This document shows, piece after piece, positions 42,805 through 51,167 of a stretch of 64,000 nucleotides of DNA (the first letter of the stretch is position 1; each line of letters starts with the position of its first letter). The notes beneath the pieces were generated by a model, which worked only from the letters and a program-made list of their open reading frames with translations, had not been told where the DNA came from and searched no databases. Source of the stretch: Anaerolineae bacterium (GTDB lineage Bacteria; Chloroflexota; Anaerolineae; Aggregatilineales; Aggregatilineaceae); the NCBI GenBank assembly GCA_016926875.1, contig JAFGNU010000092.1:1-64000 (forward strand), read 5' to 3'. The position numbers and the translations under genes were made by a program.

Positions 42805-42849
42805 ACAGCTAACGCATTGTCTATATATCCAATACAGTGCGTTGGCTGT
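42805..42849. other. Sixteen-pair inverted repeat upstream of the DMT gene
   Basis: ACAGCTAACGCATTGT (42805-42820), a 13-base AT-rich loop, ACAGTGCGTTGGCTGT (42834-42849). All sixteen positions pair in RNA when two G-U pairs are allowed. It sits in the 164-base gap between thrS and the DMT transporter. It may be an operator, a second terminator of thrS, or an mRNA leader structure. Confidence 0.55.
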
Positions 42850-42903
42850 TGTGTTATGGTTGTGCCCTTGCGCAGATCATGACCTGGCAAAGGAAAAACA
42901 AGC

Positions 42904-43821
42904 TTGTTCGCTTACATTGGTGAACTGGCCGGGCTGGCCACCTCAGTATGCTGGAGTTTTGGATCGGTCTTTTTTACCCTGTCGGGCCGCCAGGTCGGCT
43001 CGCCGGTTGTGAACCGTACCCGCCTGCTGATCGCGCTGGTGCTGGTCAGCCTGACGCACTGGGCCACCGAAGGGCAGCTTTGGCCCCTTGGTGCAGCGCC
43101 GTCTCGCTGGGGCTGGATGGCTTTATCGGGCATTATCGGCTTTGTGATCGGTGATGCGTTGTTGTTACAGGCGTTTGTGATGATCGGCCCCCGGCTGTCA
43201 ATGCTGCTGATGGCGCTTGCGCCGGTGATGAGCGTGATCATGGCCTGGGTGCTGCTGGGCGAGACGTTGAATGGCCTGCAACTGCTTGCTATTGGGCTGG
43301 CGGTCAGCGGGGTGGCGTGGGTGGTCACGGACCGGCGCAATGGGGCCAACGGCCAGCCGGATCACATCACGCCGCGCGATTACCTGATCGGTCTGCTGTT
43401 AGCGCTGGGCGGCGCGTTTGGGCAGGCCGCAGGTTTGATTGCGTCCCGTAAAGGGCTGGAAGGTGACTTCTCGGCACTGTCCGGTAACCTGATGCGCCTG
43501 ATCGCGGCGAGCCTGGTGATCTGGCTGCTGACGGTGATGAATGGGCAGGCACGTGCCAACTTCCGGGCGCTGTATGAAAAACCGCGCGCGATGCGGTTGA
43601 TCCTGGGCGGGTCCATTGCCGGGCCGTTTATCGGCGTGTGGCTGTCGTTGATCGCGGTCCAAAAAGCGCCGGTTGGGATTGCTTCAACGCTCATGAGCTT
43701 TGCGCCGATTATTTTATTGCCGGTGGGGCGTGTCCTGTTCCACGAACGGATCACCTGGCGGGCTGTTGTGGGAACGATCCTGGCCATGATCGGCACCGCG
43801 ATCCTGTTTCTGCAAGCGTGA
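42904..43821 (+). CDS. EamA/DMT-family transporter, ten TM
   Basis: 305 residues starting at TTG 42904; AAGGAAA lies eight bases before it. Two EamA repeats of five helices each are visible. The first ends near V-A-W-V-V-T-D-R-R and the second near I-G-T-A-I-L-F-L-Q-A. The family exports or imports amino acids, nucleotide sugars and similar metabolites. The substrate is unknown. It is a single gene between thrS and a membrane protein. Confidence 0.88.
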   Translation: MFAYIGELAGLATSVCWSFGSVFFTLSGRQVGSPVVNRTRLLIALVLVSLTHWATEGQLWPLGAAPSRWGWMALSGIIGFVIGDALLLQAFVMIGPRLSMLLMALAPVMSVIMAWVLLGETLNGLQLLAIGLAVSGVAWVVTDRRNGANGQPDHITPRDYLIGLLLALGGAFGQAAGLIASRKGLEGDFSALSGNLMRLIAASLVIWLLTVMNGQARANFRALYEKPRAMRLILGGSIAGPFIGVWLSLIAVQKAPVGIASTLMSFAPIILLPVGRVLFHERITWRAVVGTILAMIGTAILFLQA

Positions 43822-43937
43822 TCGTAGATTGTTATTCGCCCCCACGCGCCCGGCGCGGTAGACTTAGTGTGCTGGCCTGCCGGTGTGCTGGCTGGCATAG
43901 CGACTCTGTATAATTCGTGGTGATTGATCACATTCGT

Positions 43938-45137
43938 ATGGAAATCATTTCTGCTGCTCATAACCTCACAATTCAACTCAGTCCGACGACCTGGCGCCTG
44001 TTAAACGGCTCGCAAGACCTGGACGAGCTTGACATACTGCCCCCGTTGATGGAAGCACAGCAAACCGGGATCGCCTGCTCCCCGGCATTCACGCGGGCGC
44101 GCCAGCTTCCCGGCAACGGGCAGTTGGTCCCGGCGGATGTGGCGCGCGTGGTGGTTGGCTGGGCGCCGGAAAGCCAGAACTGGCATTTGGGCCTGCTGCT
44201 GTCTGCGACGCCTGAAACCGGCTATAAGATGCGCTGGTGTGGGCTGGCGAGCTGGCCCAGCAGCCACGCGGGCGAACACCTGACATCGGCCAAGCTGGCC
44301 GGGCAGTCATTGGCCCGTATTATCGACCGCCCGTTTCACCTGATCCCTGCTGAACGCGAGCCAGTTAACAACCTGTCGGCAACCCAGCCGCTCCAGGTAA
44401 CTACTCGCATGTCTGCATTGGGACTCAGCGCGCAGACCGCCCCGCCGGTCATGCCGCAGGCCCCGGATATCGCACTGCAAACACCCCCCTTCGAATTCGA
44501 AGACTGGTGCATGGTCGAGGTGCCCAGGGGCTTTGTCTGGCAGCGGCAGAGCCAGTGGTTGATCGGCGGCCTGGTGCGGGCGCTGATCTTTGGCGTGCTG
44601 GCGGTGTTGTTCCTGGTATTGGGCATCGGCGTGCAGACAAGCAGGCTGGCGACCGTCACGCCGGAATGGCTGCCGTGGGTAGGCATTGTCGTGTCCATTC
44701 TGCTGATCATCACGACGGTGCACACGTTTTTTATGCTGGCCAGGGTGGGAGATGTGATTATCGACGTTACCCTGCGCGAAGTGCGCCGCCAGAACCGGTT
44801 TTCGCCTAAGGTGCAGTGGCGGCTGCCGTTTGATTCGATTGCGTACCTGGTGATCTCGCAAACGCCCGCCCGTGCGCAGGGGCGTCCAAAGCGGAACCAA
44901 CCCATGCGTACCGCCCAGGATGTCTGGCTGCACATGTATGATGGCCAGCGCTTCTGGCAGATTGCAGCGTTGGGGCGTGTTGAGGGACAGTGCCATGTCT
45001 GGAGCGCGGTGCGCATGGCGCAGAAGCAGCGGGGCCGCCGTCCCCTGGAACTGGCTCACTATGATACACCGGCGCACCATGCCGCCCAGGTGACCGCGCA
45101 TGCGATTGGTACCGGCCTCTGGCTGGACATACGCTAA
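43938..45137 (+). CDS. Membrane protein with two central TM segments
   Basis: 399 residues from the ATG at 43938. A perfect TATAAT at 43909-43914 makes the upstream GTG codons (43917, 43920) fall at or before the transcript start, so I prefer the ATG although it has no clear ribosome site. The N-terminal 200 residues are soluble. Two TM helices lie at about 210-235 and 245-270. The C-terminal part is a beta-rich soluble domain with V-I-I-D-V-T-L-R-E-V-R-R-Q and W-L-H-M-Y-D-G-Q. It has no named family I recognise. The hairpin topology puts both soluble parts on the same side. Confidence 0.72.
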   Translation: MEIISAAHNLTIQLSPTTWRLLNGSQDLDELDILPPLMEAQQTGIACSPAFTRARQLPGNGQLVPADVARVVVGWAPESQNWHLGLLLSATPETGYKMRWCGLASWPSSHAGEHLTSAKLAGQSLARIIDRPFHLIPAEREPVNNLSATQPLQVTTRMSALGLSAQTAPPVMPQAPDIALQTPPFEFEDWCMVEVPRGFVWQRQSQWLIGGLVRALIFGVLAVLFLVLGIGVQTSRLATVTPEWLPWVGIVVSILLIITTVHTFFMLARVGDVIIDVTLREVRRQNRFSPKVQWRLPFDSIAYLVISQTPARAQGRPKRNQPMRTAQDVWLHMYDGQRFWQIAALGRVEGQCHVWSAVRMAQKQRGRRPLELAHYDTPAHHAAQVTAHAIGTGLWLDIR

Positions 45138-45212
45138 CGACTTTGACAGCCCTTAGCGGGCGTGCTACTATTCGGCCTGGGCGCTACGGATCGGCAAGGG
45201 GCGGCAAAAGGC

Positions 45213-45821
45213 ATGCAAGAACTAACCGACAGGCAACGTACCACGCGCTTGGTGCTGCTGGGAATTATTGTATTGACGATCCCGTGCTACTGCCTGGGTG
45301 CGATTCTGCTGGCCTATGCCCCGGAGAACCAGAGGTCAACAGCAACCCGCACCCTTGCTACCCTGGGCGGAGTGACGGCTGAAGTATCGCCAACGTATAC
45401 GTTGTATCACACGCTAACGTTTACTCCGCTGGGCGGTGGGCTGTCGCCGACTCCCCTGCAAATCTACCTGGCGACCACGGCTGCGCCGGTGATTCCCACG
45501 GCGACAATGACGCTTACACCGACCAATACATCTGCACCACTGCCGACAGTCGCGCCATCGCTGACAGTTGCGCCGTCACTGACACTGCCACCATCGCTCA
45601 CGCCGACGGATACGCTCACGTTCACACCACCGCCTACCGACACGCCGCCCGCAACGGACACGCCGCTTCCAACCGAGACGCCAACGACCAAGCCCACCGA
45701 GGAGCCGACTCCTACTGACACCCCGTCTCCAACGGAGACGACAGCGCCCAGTGATACGCCGCAGCCAACGGAAACCGAGGCGCTGGAACCAACGCCGACG
45801 CAAGAAGTGTTGGGAGAATAG
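45213..45821 (+). CDS. Membrane-anchored Thr/Pro-rich stalk protein
   Basis: 202 residues from the ATG at 45213 (AAAAGG just upstream). A short cytoplasmic start is followed by a TM (about 12-35) and a linker. A tail of about 100 residues is made largely of T-P-T-D-T, P-S-L-T and P-T-E-T repeats and ends in acid residues. It is probably an extracellular, possibly glycosylated stalk. Such tails are frequent in this phylum. No domain indicates what it presents. Confidence 0.72.
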   Translation: MQELTDRQRTTRLVLLGIIVLTIPCYCLGAILLAYAPENQRSTATRTLATLGGVTAEVSPTYTLYHTLTFTPLGGGLSPTPLQIYLATTAAPVIPTATMTLTPTNTSAPLPTVAPSLTVAPSLTLPPSLTPTDTLTFTPPPTDTPPATDTPLPTETPTTKPTEEPTPTDTPSPTETTAPSDTPQPTETEALEPTPTQEVLGE

Positions 45822-46019
45822 CCGGTTCAGGATGAGGGGACTGGTGGCTGGTGTGCCGGAAGGGTTATCTCAAATTTAGCCTGATGCAACCAGCAGCGAA
45901 ACAGCAGGCTGGCGCGACACCCTGGCCGCGCGCGATCTGCTGTTGGCGGTCCTGGCCAACCGGTCACACTGATGGTATGCCCGGCGGTCAGCCGCAGCGT
46001 GCAGCCCACGGAAACGTGC

Positions 46020-46391
46020 TTACTCGACCCAGATTTCGACGTGCTCGTGGCTCTCGACGTCTTCGACATCTACGATCTTGCCGCCAACCCCATTACGGAT
46101 CGCCTGCATGATCTCATCATAGTCGATCTCGGTGCTGGTTGGCGCAAACCGCGCGCCCAGCTTGACGCCCACGTTCACCAGGCTGATCGGTACGTTGACA
46201 TTCACCATTGTTTTGCCCGACTCCAGGTTGGTGATACGGACGCGCAGCAGGCGCGGATCGCGCGTTGGCGTCGGGGGCTTCATTTTGGCCCCGCTGCTGA
46301 GCGCCTGGAGCAGGCCGGCGCCTTCCTCGGCGCTGATCTTGCCTTCCTGGATCATCTGCAAAATGCGTAGGCGTTCTTCTGTGGTCGTCAT
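46020..46391 (-). CDS. SHOCT-like/LiaX-YvlB-N-type small protein
   Basis: 123 residues. An N-terminal helical hairpin R-L-R-I-L-Q-M-I-Q-E-G-K-I-S-A-E-E-G is the SHOCT-like module. A Pro-rich linker follows, then a beta domain: L-L-R-V-R-I-T-N-L-E-S-G-K, V-N-V-P-I-S-L-V and V-K-L-G-A-R-F. The ATG overlaps the stop of the acetyltransferase gene (ATGA). The same architecture occurs in the gene at 48659-49096. It is the last gene of the DUF2089 operon and probably acts in envelope-stress control (inference from related Firmicutes proteins). Confidence 0.82.
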   Translation of the reverse strand: MTTTEERLRILQMIQEGKISAEEGAGLLQALSSGAKMKPPTPTRDPRLLRVRITNLESGKTMVNVNVPISLVNVGVKLGARFAPTSTEIDYDEIMQAIRNGVGGKIVDVEDVESHEHVEIWVE

Positions 46392-47440
46392 GGATCGTGT
46401 TCTTCTCCGTTTCTCAAGGGCACAGCCCTTGCCGGTGATGCCGTCTTGCGCGGCGGCGCCCAGAGCATATGCGTCAGCGTGCGTTCCGGTCTGAAATCGT
46501 ACTGGCGGAAAACATCTACCGCCACCGGATCGTCTGCCGGGTGTTCGATCACCAGCGGGCGATTGCGTGCGCTCAGGTACCGGGTTGCGCTGTTGATCAG
46601 CAGCGCTTCAAGCTCGCCCTGGCGCTCTGGCCGCACCAGCACATCAACCAGCGCCGTCAGGCAGTCCGCGCGTGTTTCAATGATCAGGGCGCCGTCAAGC
46701 TCGCTCGCCAATCCGGGTATGCCCCAATAATCTATACGACTCCCGGTTAACGCCCGTTTCAGCGTGCCTGCCCACGAGGGATGCAGGGCGCCGGGTGTTG
46801 TTGGGCGTAACCAACCCAGCCCGCCGCGCTCGTTGGGGCGGGTGCTCTGGGCCAGCGCATAGAGTCGGTCGTATTCGTGCCGCGCCACCCGCCGCATGGG
46901 CGGTCCTGGCAGCGGAGGCGGCAGGCGGTGGTACAGCCCGCGCCGCCAGCGGGTAAAAGTGCGCAGTTCGCGGAATCCCAGGCTTTTGTACAGGCGGCAG
47001 GCCGGGGCATTGTCAGCCTCGACTTGCAGGATGGCGAACGCGCCGTTTTCCGCGATCAGGTCGAGCGCGGCCTGCATCAACTGGCGCGCGATGCCGCGCC
47101 GCCGGAAGTCCGGTTCAACGGCTACGTTGGCGATGATCCACCCGTTCTCGTATCCCGCCGGAGATACCGACACGTTGCCCACTAACCGGCCCTGCTCGAT
47201 CCAGACAAATCCCTTGGTCAGGCCCGGTACTACGCTGCTCAACCGGCCCAGTACCCACACCAGCAGGCCGGTCCGACTGAGAACGCGCATTTCCCGGATC
47301 GCCAACCGCCCGCTGGCGTCCAACGTTGGGGCAAAGCAGCGTTCGATCAGGTCGGCAATGTCGGCCAGGTCGCGCCGTAGCTGGACAGAGCGCAGGCCGC
47401 TGCACGTGTCGGATCGCGAAACCAACCCGGTGGCTGCCAT
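46388..47440 (-). CDS. GNAT acetyltransferase with C-terminal extension
   Basis: 350 residues from the ATG at 47440; a longer frame reaches into the preceding gene. The GNAT core (about 15-165) has V-A-V-E-P-D-F-R-R-R-G-I-A-R-Q-L-M and N-A-P-A-C-R-L-Y-K-S-L-G-F. The last 180 residues look like a second, degenerate acetyltransferase lobe (R-P-L-V-I-E-H-P-A, then Y-D-F-R-P-E-R-T-L). It lies inside the SHOCT-like operon with tight spacing. The acceptor substrate is unknown. Confidence 0.85.
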   Translation of the reverse strand: MAATGLVSRSDTCSGLRSVQLRRDLADIADLIERCFAPTLDASGRLAIREMRVLSRTGLLVWVLGRLSSVVPGLTKGFVWIEQGRLVGNVSVSPAGYENGWIIANVAVEPDFRRRGIARQLMQAALDLIAENGAFAILQVEADNAPACRLYKSLGFRELRTFTRWRRGLYHRLPPPLPGPPMRRVARHEYDRLYALAQSTRPNERGGLGWLRPTTPGALHPSWAGTLKRALTGSRIDYWGIPGLASELDGALIIETRADCLTALVDVLVRPERQGELEALLINSATRYLSARNRPLVIEHPADDPVAVDVFRQYDFRPERTLTHMLWAPPRKTASPARAVPLRNGEEHDP

Positions 47441-47450
47441 GTTGTTGATC

Positions 47451-48596
47451 TTATCCTTCCAGCGCTGCCAGCAAGCGCTCTGCCTCCTCAATGGTGATCT
47501 TATTATCCTTCACCATCTGTAGAATCATCAACCGCTCTTCTTCAGATACCGGATCGACCGGCGGCTGGGGTGGTTTGCCAAACCGGATGGCAGCGCGCGG
47601 CGTTTTGGGGGGGCGCGTGCGCTTGGGTTTGGCCGCGCGCGCCATGTTGCGGCGAAGCTGCTCGGCAGCCTTTAGCGCCTGGTGCTGTGCCTGTTCGGCG
47701 ATGTGTTCGGCGCGGCTGGCCCAGTGCTCGGTTTGCGCCTGGATGCGTTCGTCCAGCCCTTCTAGCTGCTCGTTGAGTTTTTCTTCCAGCGACGACAGCC
47801 GGTCGACAAGTTCTTCCTCGATTTGAATGCCCAGGTCGAGCACGTATTCTTCTTCCTCACCGATCAGCCGAAGTTCCTCGCCGCCGGTGATGTTGATAAG
47901 GGCACCGCCGTCGCCCAATGTGATCACCTGCTGGCCGGTTTCTTCCAGTTCAGTAACTTCAGCTTCAACATCCAACTGCACGCTCATGCTGGCCGGGATG
48001 ATAAAGCGCGCGCTGGTGTCCGGCTGGACCCGGCACAGGATGTCTCCGCCGACCTTAAAATGGTATTCGTGAGCGGGGGCAAAGTCCATATTCAGCACCA
48101 GGTCGGACCCGGCTTGATGGACAACGCAGTCGCCTTGAACATCGCGCAGGTACCCATCGGCGCCGATGGTGTCAATCCGCACGCTACCGCTTACCTGGCG
48201 GATGGTTGCATCTGAGCCAACCGCACCGGTTTTGATGTCGCCCTCGGCAAACTTGATCCGCAGGTCGCCGCCGATGGTTTTGATCTGTACGCTGGCAACA
48301 TCGCGTAGAGTCAGGTCACCGCCAACGGTGCCGATCTCGATTTTGCCGCCGAGGTCGGTCAGCTTGGCGTCGCCGCCGACGTGCTGAAGGCTGACGTCAA
48401 CGTTCTGGGGGACTGTTAGGCGGCAGTCACCGGCGCAGTTGATCACGCATGGGTGCCCCTCACCGACCTGATCGACCTGTACATTGTCACCGTCTGCGAT
48501 CAACCGGTTGCCGTTGCGCCCTCGCAGGCGCAGGTCGCCGCCTACAGACTGGACAACCACCGGAACCGTGACATTTTCTTTTTCAATACGTGCCAT
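47451..48596 (-). CDS. DUF4097-like beta-helix protein with C-terminal SHOCT-like motif
   Basis: 381 residues from the ATG at 48596 (GGAG upstream). Residues 10-200 have repeated G-G-D or G-A-D turns about 20 residues apart (V-G-G-D-L-R-L, V-G-G-D-A-K-L, V-G-G-D-L-T-L, I-G-G-D-L-R-I), as in DUF4097/bactofilin-like beta-helices. Then comes a coiled coil (about 265-320), a basic Pro-rich linker, and a C-terminal hairpin E-E-R-L-M-I-L-Q-M-V-K-D-N-K-I-T-I-E-E. The SHOCT-like piece is C-terminal here and N-terminal in two sister genes. There is no signal peptide, so it is presumably cytoplasmic. Confidence 0.8.
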   Translation of the reverse strand: MARIEKENVTVPVVVQSVGGDLRLRGRNGNRLIADGDNVQVDQVGEGHPCVINCAGDCRLTVPQNVDVSLQHVGGDAKLTDLGGKIEIGTVGGDLTLRDVASVQIKTIGGDLRIKFAEGDIKTGAVGSDATIRQVSGSVRIDTIGADGYLRDVQGDCVVHQAGSDLVLNMDFAPAHEYHFKVGGDILCRVQPDTSARFIIPASMSVQLDVEAEVTELEETGQQVITLGDGGALINITGGEELRLIGEEEEYVLDLGIQIEEELVDRLSSLEEKLNEQLEGLDERIQAQTEHWASRAEHIAEQAQHQALKAAEQLRRNMARAAKPKRTRPPKTPRAAIRFGKPPQPPVDPVSEEERLMILQMVKDNKITIEEAERLLAALEG

Positions 48597-48658
48597 AGTC
48601 AAACTCTCCTTTTTGCCATCCCGCAGCCGTACGCAGGCGCGTATTCATGGCGGATGAA

Positions 48659-49096
48659 TCAATCTACGTAGATGTGCACCCGCTCGTTGTCTTCCATGTC
48701 TTCTACTTCGACCAGGGTGCCCACGACGTCTTCATCGTTGAGCGCTGCCATCACGTCTTGAATCATGTCGGAATCCATCTCGTCGGTAAACCGCGCGCCA
48801 ACCTTTAGCCCAAAGTTCACCAGCTTGAGCGGCACATTGACCCGCACGCGGCTTTCACCGGATTCCAGATCGCAAACATGAATGTGCAGCCAGCGCCGTT
48901 TGTGGCTGTCCGGCGGGGCGGGGACGGCAGGTGGTTTGGAAGCAGCCGGGACAGCAGGTTCTTCAGGCGCTGCCGGGGTGGGGGGCACAGCGGCAGCTTC
49001 AGATGCGCTTTGGACTTCATTCAGCATCTCCGTTGCCCGTGTGACGTCAATCTGGCCGGATGACAGCATCTCCAGAATCTCTTTTCTCGTAGGCAT
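48659..49096 (-). CDS. SHOCT-like small protein with Pro/Ala linker
   Basis: 145 residues. A SHOCT-like hairpin (E-I-L-E-M-L-S-S-G-Q-I-D-V-T-R-A) is followed by a Pro/Ala linker of about 35 residues. The beta domain L-H-I-H-V-C-D-L-E-S-G-E, V-N-V-P-L-K-L-V, L-K-V-G-A-R-F matches the last gene of the operon. AGGAGG precedes the ATG. It follows the DUF2089 gene by 36 bases. Confidence 0.82.
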   Translation of the reverse strand: MPTRKEILEMLSSGQIDVTRATEMLNEVQSASEAAAVPPTPAAPEEPAVPAASKPPAVPAPPDSHKRRWLHIHVCDLESGESRVRVNVPLKLVNFGLKVGARFTDEMDSDMIQDVMAALNDEDVVGTLVEVEDMEDNERVHIYVD

Positions 49097-49132
49097 TGAT
49101 TTCCTCCTGGTTCACATGGCAGGTGTGCGGTG

Positions 49133-49534
49133 TCAGGACAAATCACCGCGCAGCAGTTCAACCGCTTCTTCAGAGTTGATTTTGCCCGCCGCCAGGTCAT
49201 CCAGCACCTTGCGCCGGGTTTCCGGTGATAGATCGTCAGGCTCTTCTTCGTCGCCGGGAACTTCGTAGCCCATCGACCGGATGATCTCGTTCAGCCGGCT
49301 GCGTACCGTCGGGTATGACATACTCAGCTCTTTTTCAACCCGCGTGATCTTGCCCTCGCAGCGTAGAAATACCTCGACAAATTCCAGTTGTTCGGGGGAC
49401 AGCAGCGCCAGCCGCCCGATAGAAAATCGTCCCTCGATTGTCACGTCGCAGTTAGGGCAGTACAGCCGGGTGATCATCATGCTGTCGCCGCAAATCGGGC
49501 AGTGGCCGGGGATCGGGTATACAGGATACATCAT
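49133..49534 (-). CDS. DUF2089-family zinc-ribbon/HTH regulator
   Basis: 133 residues. A two-Cys-pair ribbon (C-P-I-C and C-P-N-C) precedes a helix-turn-helix-like core, L-S-P-E-Q-L-E-F-V-E-V-F-L-R-C-E-G-K-I, then S-Y-P-T-V-R-S-R-L-N. This is the DUF2089 pattern. A C-terminal SHOCT-like hairpin (K-V-L-D-D-L-A-A-G-K-I-N-S-E-E) follows. It heads the operon directly after a good promoter and probably controls it. Confidence 0.88.
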   Translation of the reverse strand: MMYPVYPIPGHCPICGDSMMITRLYCPNCDVTIEGRFSIGRLALLSPEQLEFVEVFLRCEGKITRVEKELSMSYPTVRSRLNEIIRSMGYEVPGDEEEPDDLSPETRRKVLDDLAAGKINSEEAVELLRGDLS

Positions 49535-49588
49535 TTATCCCTCAAAAAAACGCAGGCATGTGTCCAACAATTTTGATCAGTTTTTTAG

Positions 49589-49617
49589 ATTTTAACAAGT
49601 AATATCGAGAAGGTCAA
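49589..49617 (-). promoter_or_regulatory. Promoter of the DUF2089 operon
   Basis: On the minus strand, TTGACC (49617-49612), exactly 17 bases, TAAAAT (49594-49589). It lies 55 bases upstream of the ATG, and GAGGGATAA is the ribosome site. It is a near-consensus housekeeping promoter in an AT-rich gap. Confidence 0.72.
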
Positions 49618-49904
49618 TATAGATGATTAGAAAAATTGAGGTAGTGGTTGATATTTCTGATAAAGTATCAGAACTTCATAGAAAGGAACAGGCTCAAGGC
49701 CACGCCCCGGTACCGTTTGCCCGCCGCTTGTCCAACGGGTTCTTTGATTTAATCGCTCAAGGCTTGTACAATGTTAATATCAACCTGTTATGCGCGATCC
49801 GTAGGCAGTGGGATAGTAGGGGCAGTCCTGTCGTATCGGTTTGTGAAGGCTTGCTGAAGGAGCAGCACTGTTGTTATCGGTAACTTGTAAGAAAGGAGGG
49901 CCTC
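49618..49904 (+). other. Upstream region of the Flp-pilin gene
   Basis: This AT-richer stretch of about 285 bases separates the divergent DUF2089 operon and the pilin gene. An 86-codon frame (49623-49883) crosses it but has no family resemblance and begins at the promoter edge, so I do not call it. A TTGTAC near 49765 could be part of a pilin promoter, but no convincing -10 follows at normal spacing. Confidence 0.4.
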
Positions 49905-50081
49905 ATGGCACTGTGGCAAAGGCTGTTATGCCTGCCATATGCACATAGGTGGAAACGGGGGCAAGGATTAGTCGAGTACGCGTTGATCTTGGTCTTCGTA
50001 GCAGTGGTAGTCATTGTGATTTTGGTCGCCCTCGGCCCCAGTATTCAGGATGTCTACCAGAATATCATCGACAATCTCTAG
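49905..50081 (+). CDS. Flp-type type IVb pilin, 58 residues
   Basis: ATG 49905 is preceded by AAAGGAGGG at about five bases, one of the best ribosome sites in the window. The product has a basic leader ending H-R-W-K-R-G, then Q-G-L-V-E-Y-A-L-I-L-V. This is the Flp signature with a prepilin-peptidase site after Gly19 and Glu5/Tyr6 of the mature form. A hydrophobic helix and a short polar tail (Y-Q-N-I-I-D-N-L) follow. No tad/cpa assembly genes or prepilin peptidase occur in the window, so assembly must come from another locus. A strong terminator follows. Confidence 0.9.
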   Translation: MALWQRLLCLPYAHRWKRGQGLVEYALILVFVAVVVIVILVALGPSIQDVYQNIIDNL

Positions 50082-50137
50082 CCCGCTATCAGTTGGTCAG
50101 CATCTTCATTCATCCGCTTTCATCTCTTCTTATTTGC

Positions 50138-50165
50138 AGACCTCGCCTCGGCGGGGTCTTCTTTT
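50138..50165 (+). terminator. Strong intrinsic terminator after the pilin gene
   Basis: AGACCTCGCC (50138-50147) and GGCGGGGTCT (50150-50159) form a ten-pair stem with a tight loop, followed by TCTTTTT. It is the clearest factor-independent terminator in the window besides the T-box one. Confidence 0.92.
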
Positions 50166-50183
50166 TGGGGACAGGCAGCCGCG

Positions 50184-51152
50184 CTATTCCGGCAAATGAT
50201 CCGGCTGGGGTGGGAGTTCCTGGTCATCGGCGGGCGAAGGCGGGCGTTGGCTGCGTTCACGGTCACGTTCCAGGAGTGTCGTCTTGCCGATGCCGGGCTG
50301 CCATTCATCCGACAGCGCCCCGACAGCTCGCGTCAGTTCCAGCCCGCCCAGGTTGCGCGCGATCACCTCGACCATGTGCGGCTGTGTCCAGGCCAATGTA
50401 TCGATCTGCACCGCAACTGCGCCCGCTTCGAGGAAGTCCCGCGCATCGTCTGGCGAATGAATCCCGCCGCTCCCGATAACCGGCACGCGTGCTACCTGCG
50501 CCACCTGCCCGACGGCGCGCAGCGTTTGCGCCATCAGCCAGGGGCCGTATAACCGCCCGCCGACCAGTTGCCCGCTGTCGGGATCGCGTGTCGTGCCGCG
50601 TGGCGGCGCTGCCACCACCAACGCGCCCGCCCCGGCATCCTGTGCAGCTTCGGCCAGGAAAACGGCGTTAAACAGCGGCAGTCGGACCAGCAGCGGAAGC
50701 TGGGTATTGTCTGCGGCGGCTTGCAGGATCAGTTGTATATCGCGATGGCTGGCCTGGTCGTGCAGTCCAAGCTCAATCCCCGCCACGCTCTCGCAGCGGT
50801 CCAATACGTCGGCACAGCGAGCGACATCATCCGGCGTGGTAGCAGCTACGTGCACGATCACCGGGACCGGGCAGCGCGCCCAGCATTTGGCGTATGTTTT
50901 GACGACGCGCCGCAGGCCGGGATTGGGCAGCCCGGTGTGGACCAGCACGCCGGATGGCAGCGGCACCACACGCGGCCCGCGTGCGACATGGCGCGGCTTC
51001 CACGTGACCGGGTTGGTAACAATCGCGCCCAACTTGGCCTGATCGATCAGGTCGTGGTAGGCCGAGCCATCATAGCCAAAGATGCCCGCAGCGGGCATGA
51101 CCGGGTTTTCGATGACGAGCGGGTTTTTGCCGGTATGGGTAAGTTCGATCAT
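50184..51152 (-). CDS. PyrD-like (DHODH family) flavoprotein with altered active site
   Basis: 322 residues with the class 1 dihydroorotate dehydrogenase barrel pattern: N-P-V-M-P-A-A-G-I-F-G-Y near the start, then L-G-A-I-V-T, G-L-P-N-P-G, and flavin-site G-S-G-G-I late. The usual N-I-S-C-P-N catalytic loop is replaced by E-L-G-L-H-D-Q-A, the T-K-T-V-T Lys is absent (T-N-P-V-T), and the Lys of V-K-L-S-P is Arg. It therefore may not oxidise dihydroorotate. The last 40 residues are a polar Pro/Arg extension. It ends an operon that begins with a PyrK-like gene. No other pyr gene is in the window. Confidence 0.82.
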   Translation of the reverse strand: MIELTHTGKNPLVIENPVMPAAGIFGYDGSAYHDLIDQAKLGAIVTNPVTWKPRHVARGPRVVPLPSGVLVHTGLPNPGLRRVVKTYAKCWARCPVPVIVHVAATTPDDVARCADVLDRCESVAGIELGLHDQASHRDIQLILQAAADNTQLPLLVRLPLFNAVFLAEAAQDAGAGALVVAAPPRGTTRDPDSGQLVGGRLYGPWLMAQTLRAVGQVAQVARVPVIGSGGIHSPDDARDFLEAGAVAVQIDTLAWTQPHMVEVIARNLGGLELTRAVGALSDEWQPGIGKTTLLERDRERSQRPPSPADDQELPPQPDHLPE

Positions 51153-51167
51153 GCTGCCGGTCCCGGT

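Noticed and set aside
49623-49883. 86-codon frame in the gap before the pilin gene
   Set aside because: It has no family resemblance, starts at the edge of the divergent promoter, and its composition is mixed. Kept as intergenic.
50184-51152. Calling the gene pyrD outright
   Set aside because: Several residues needed for dihydroorotate binding are missing, so only the family is asserted.
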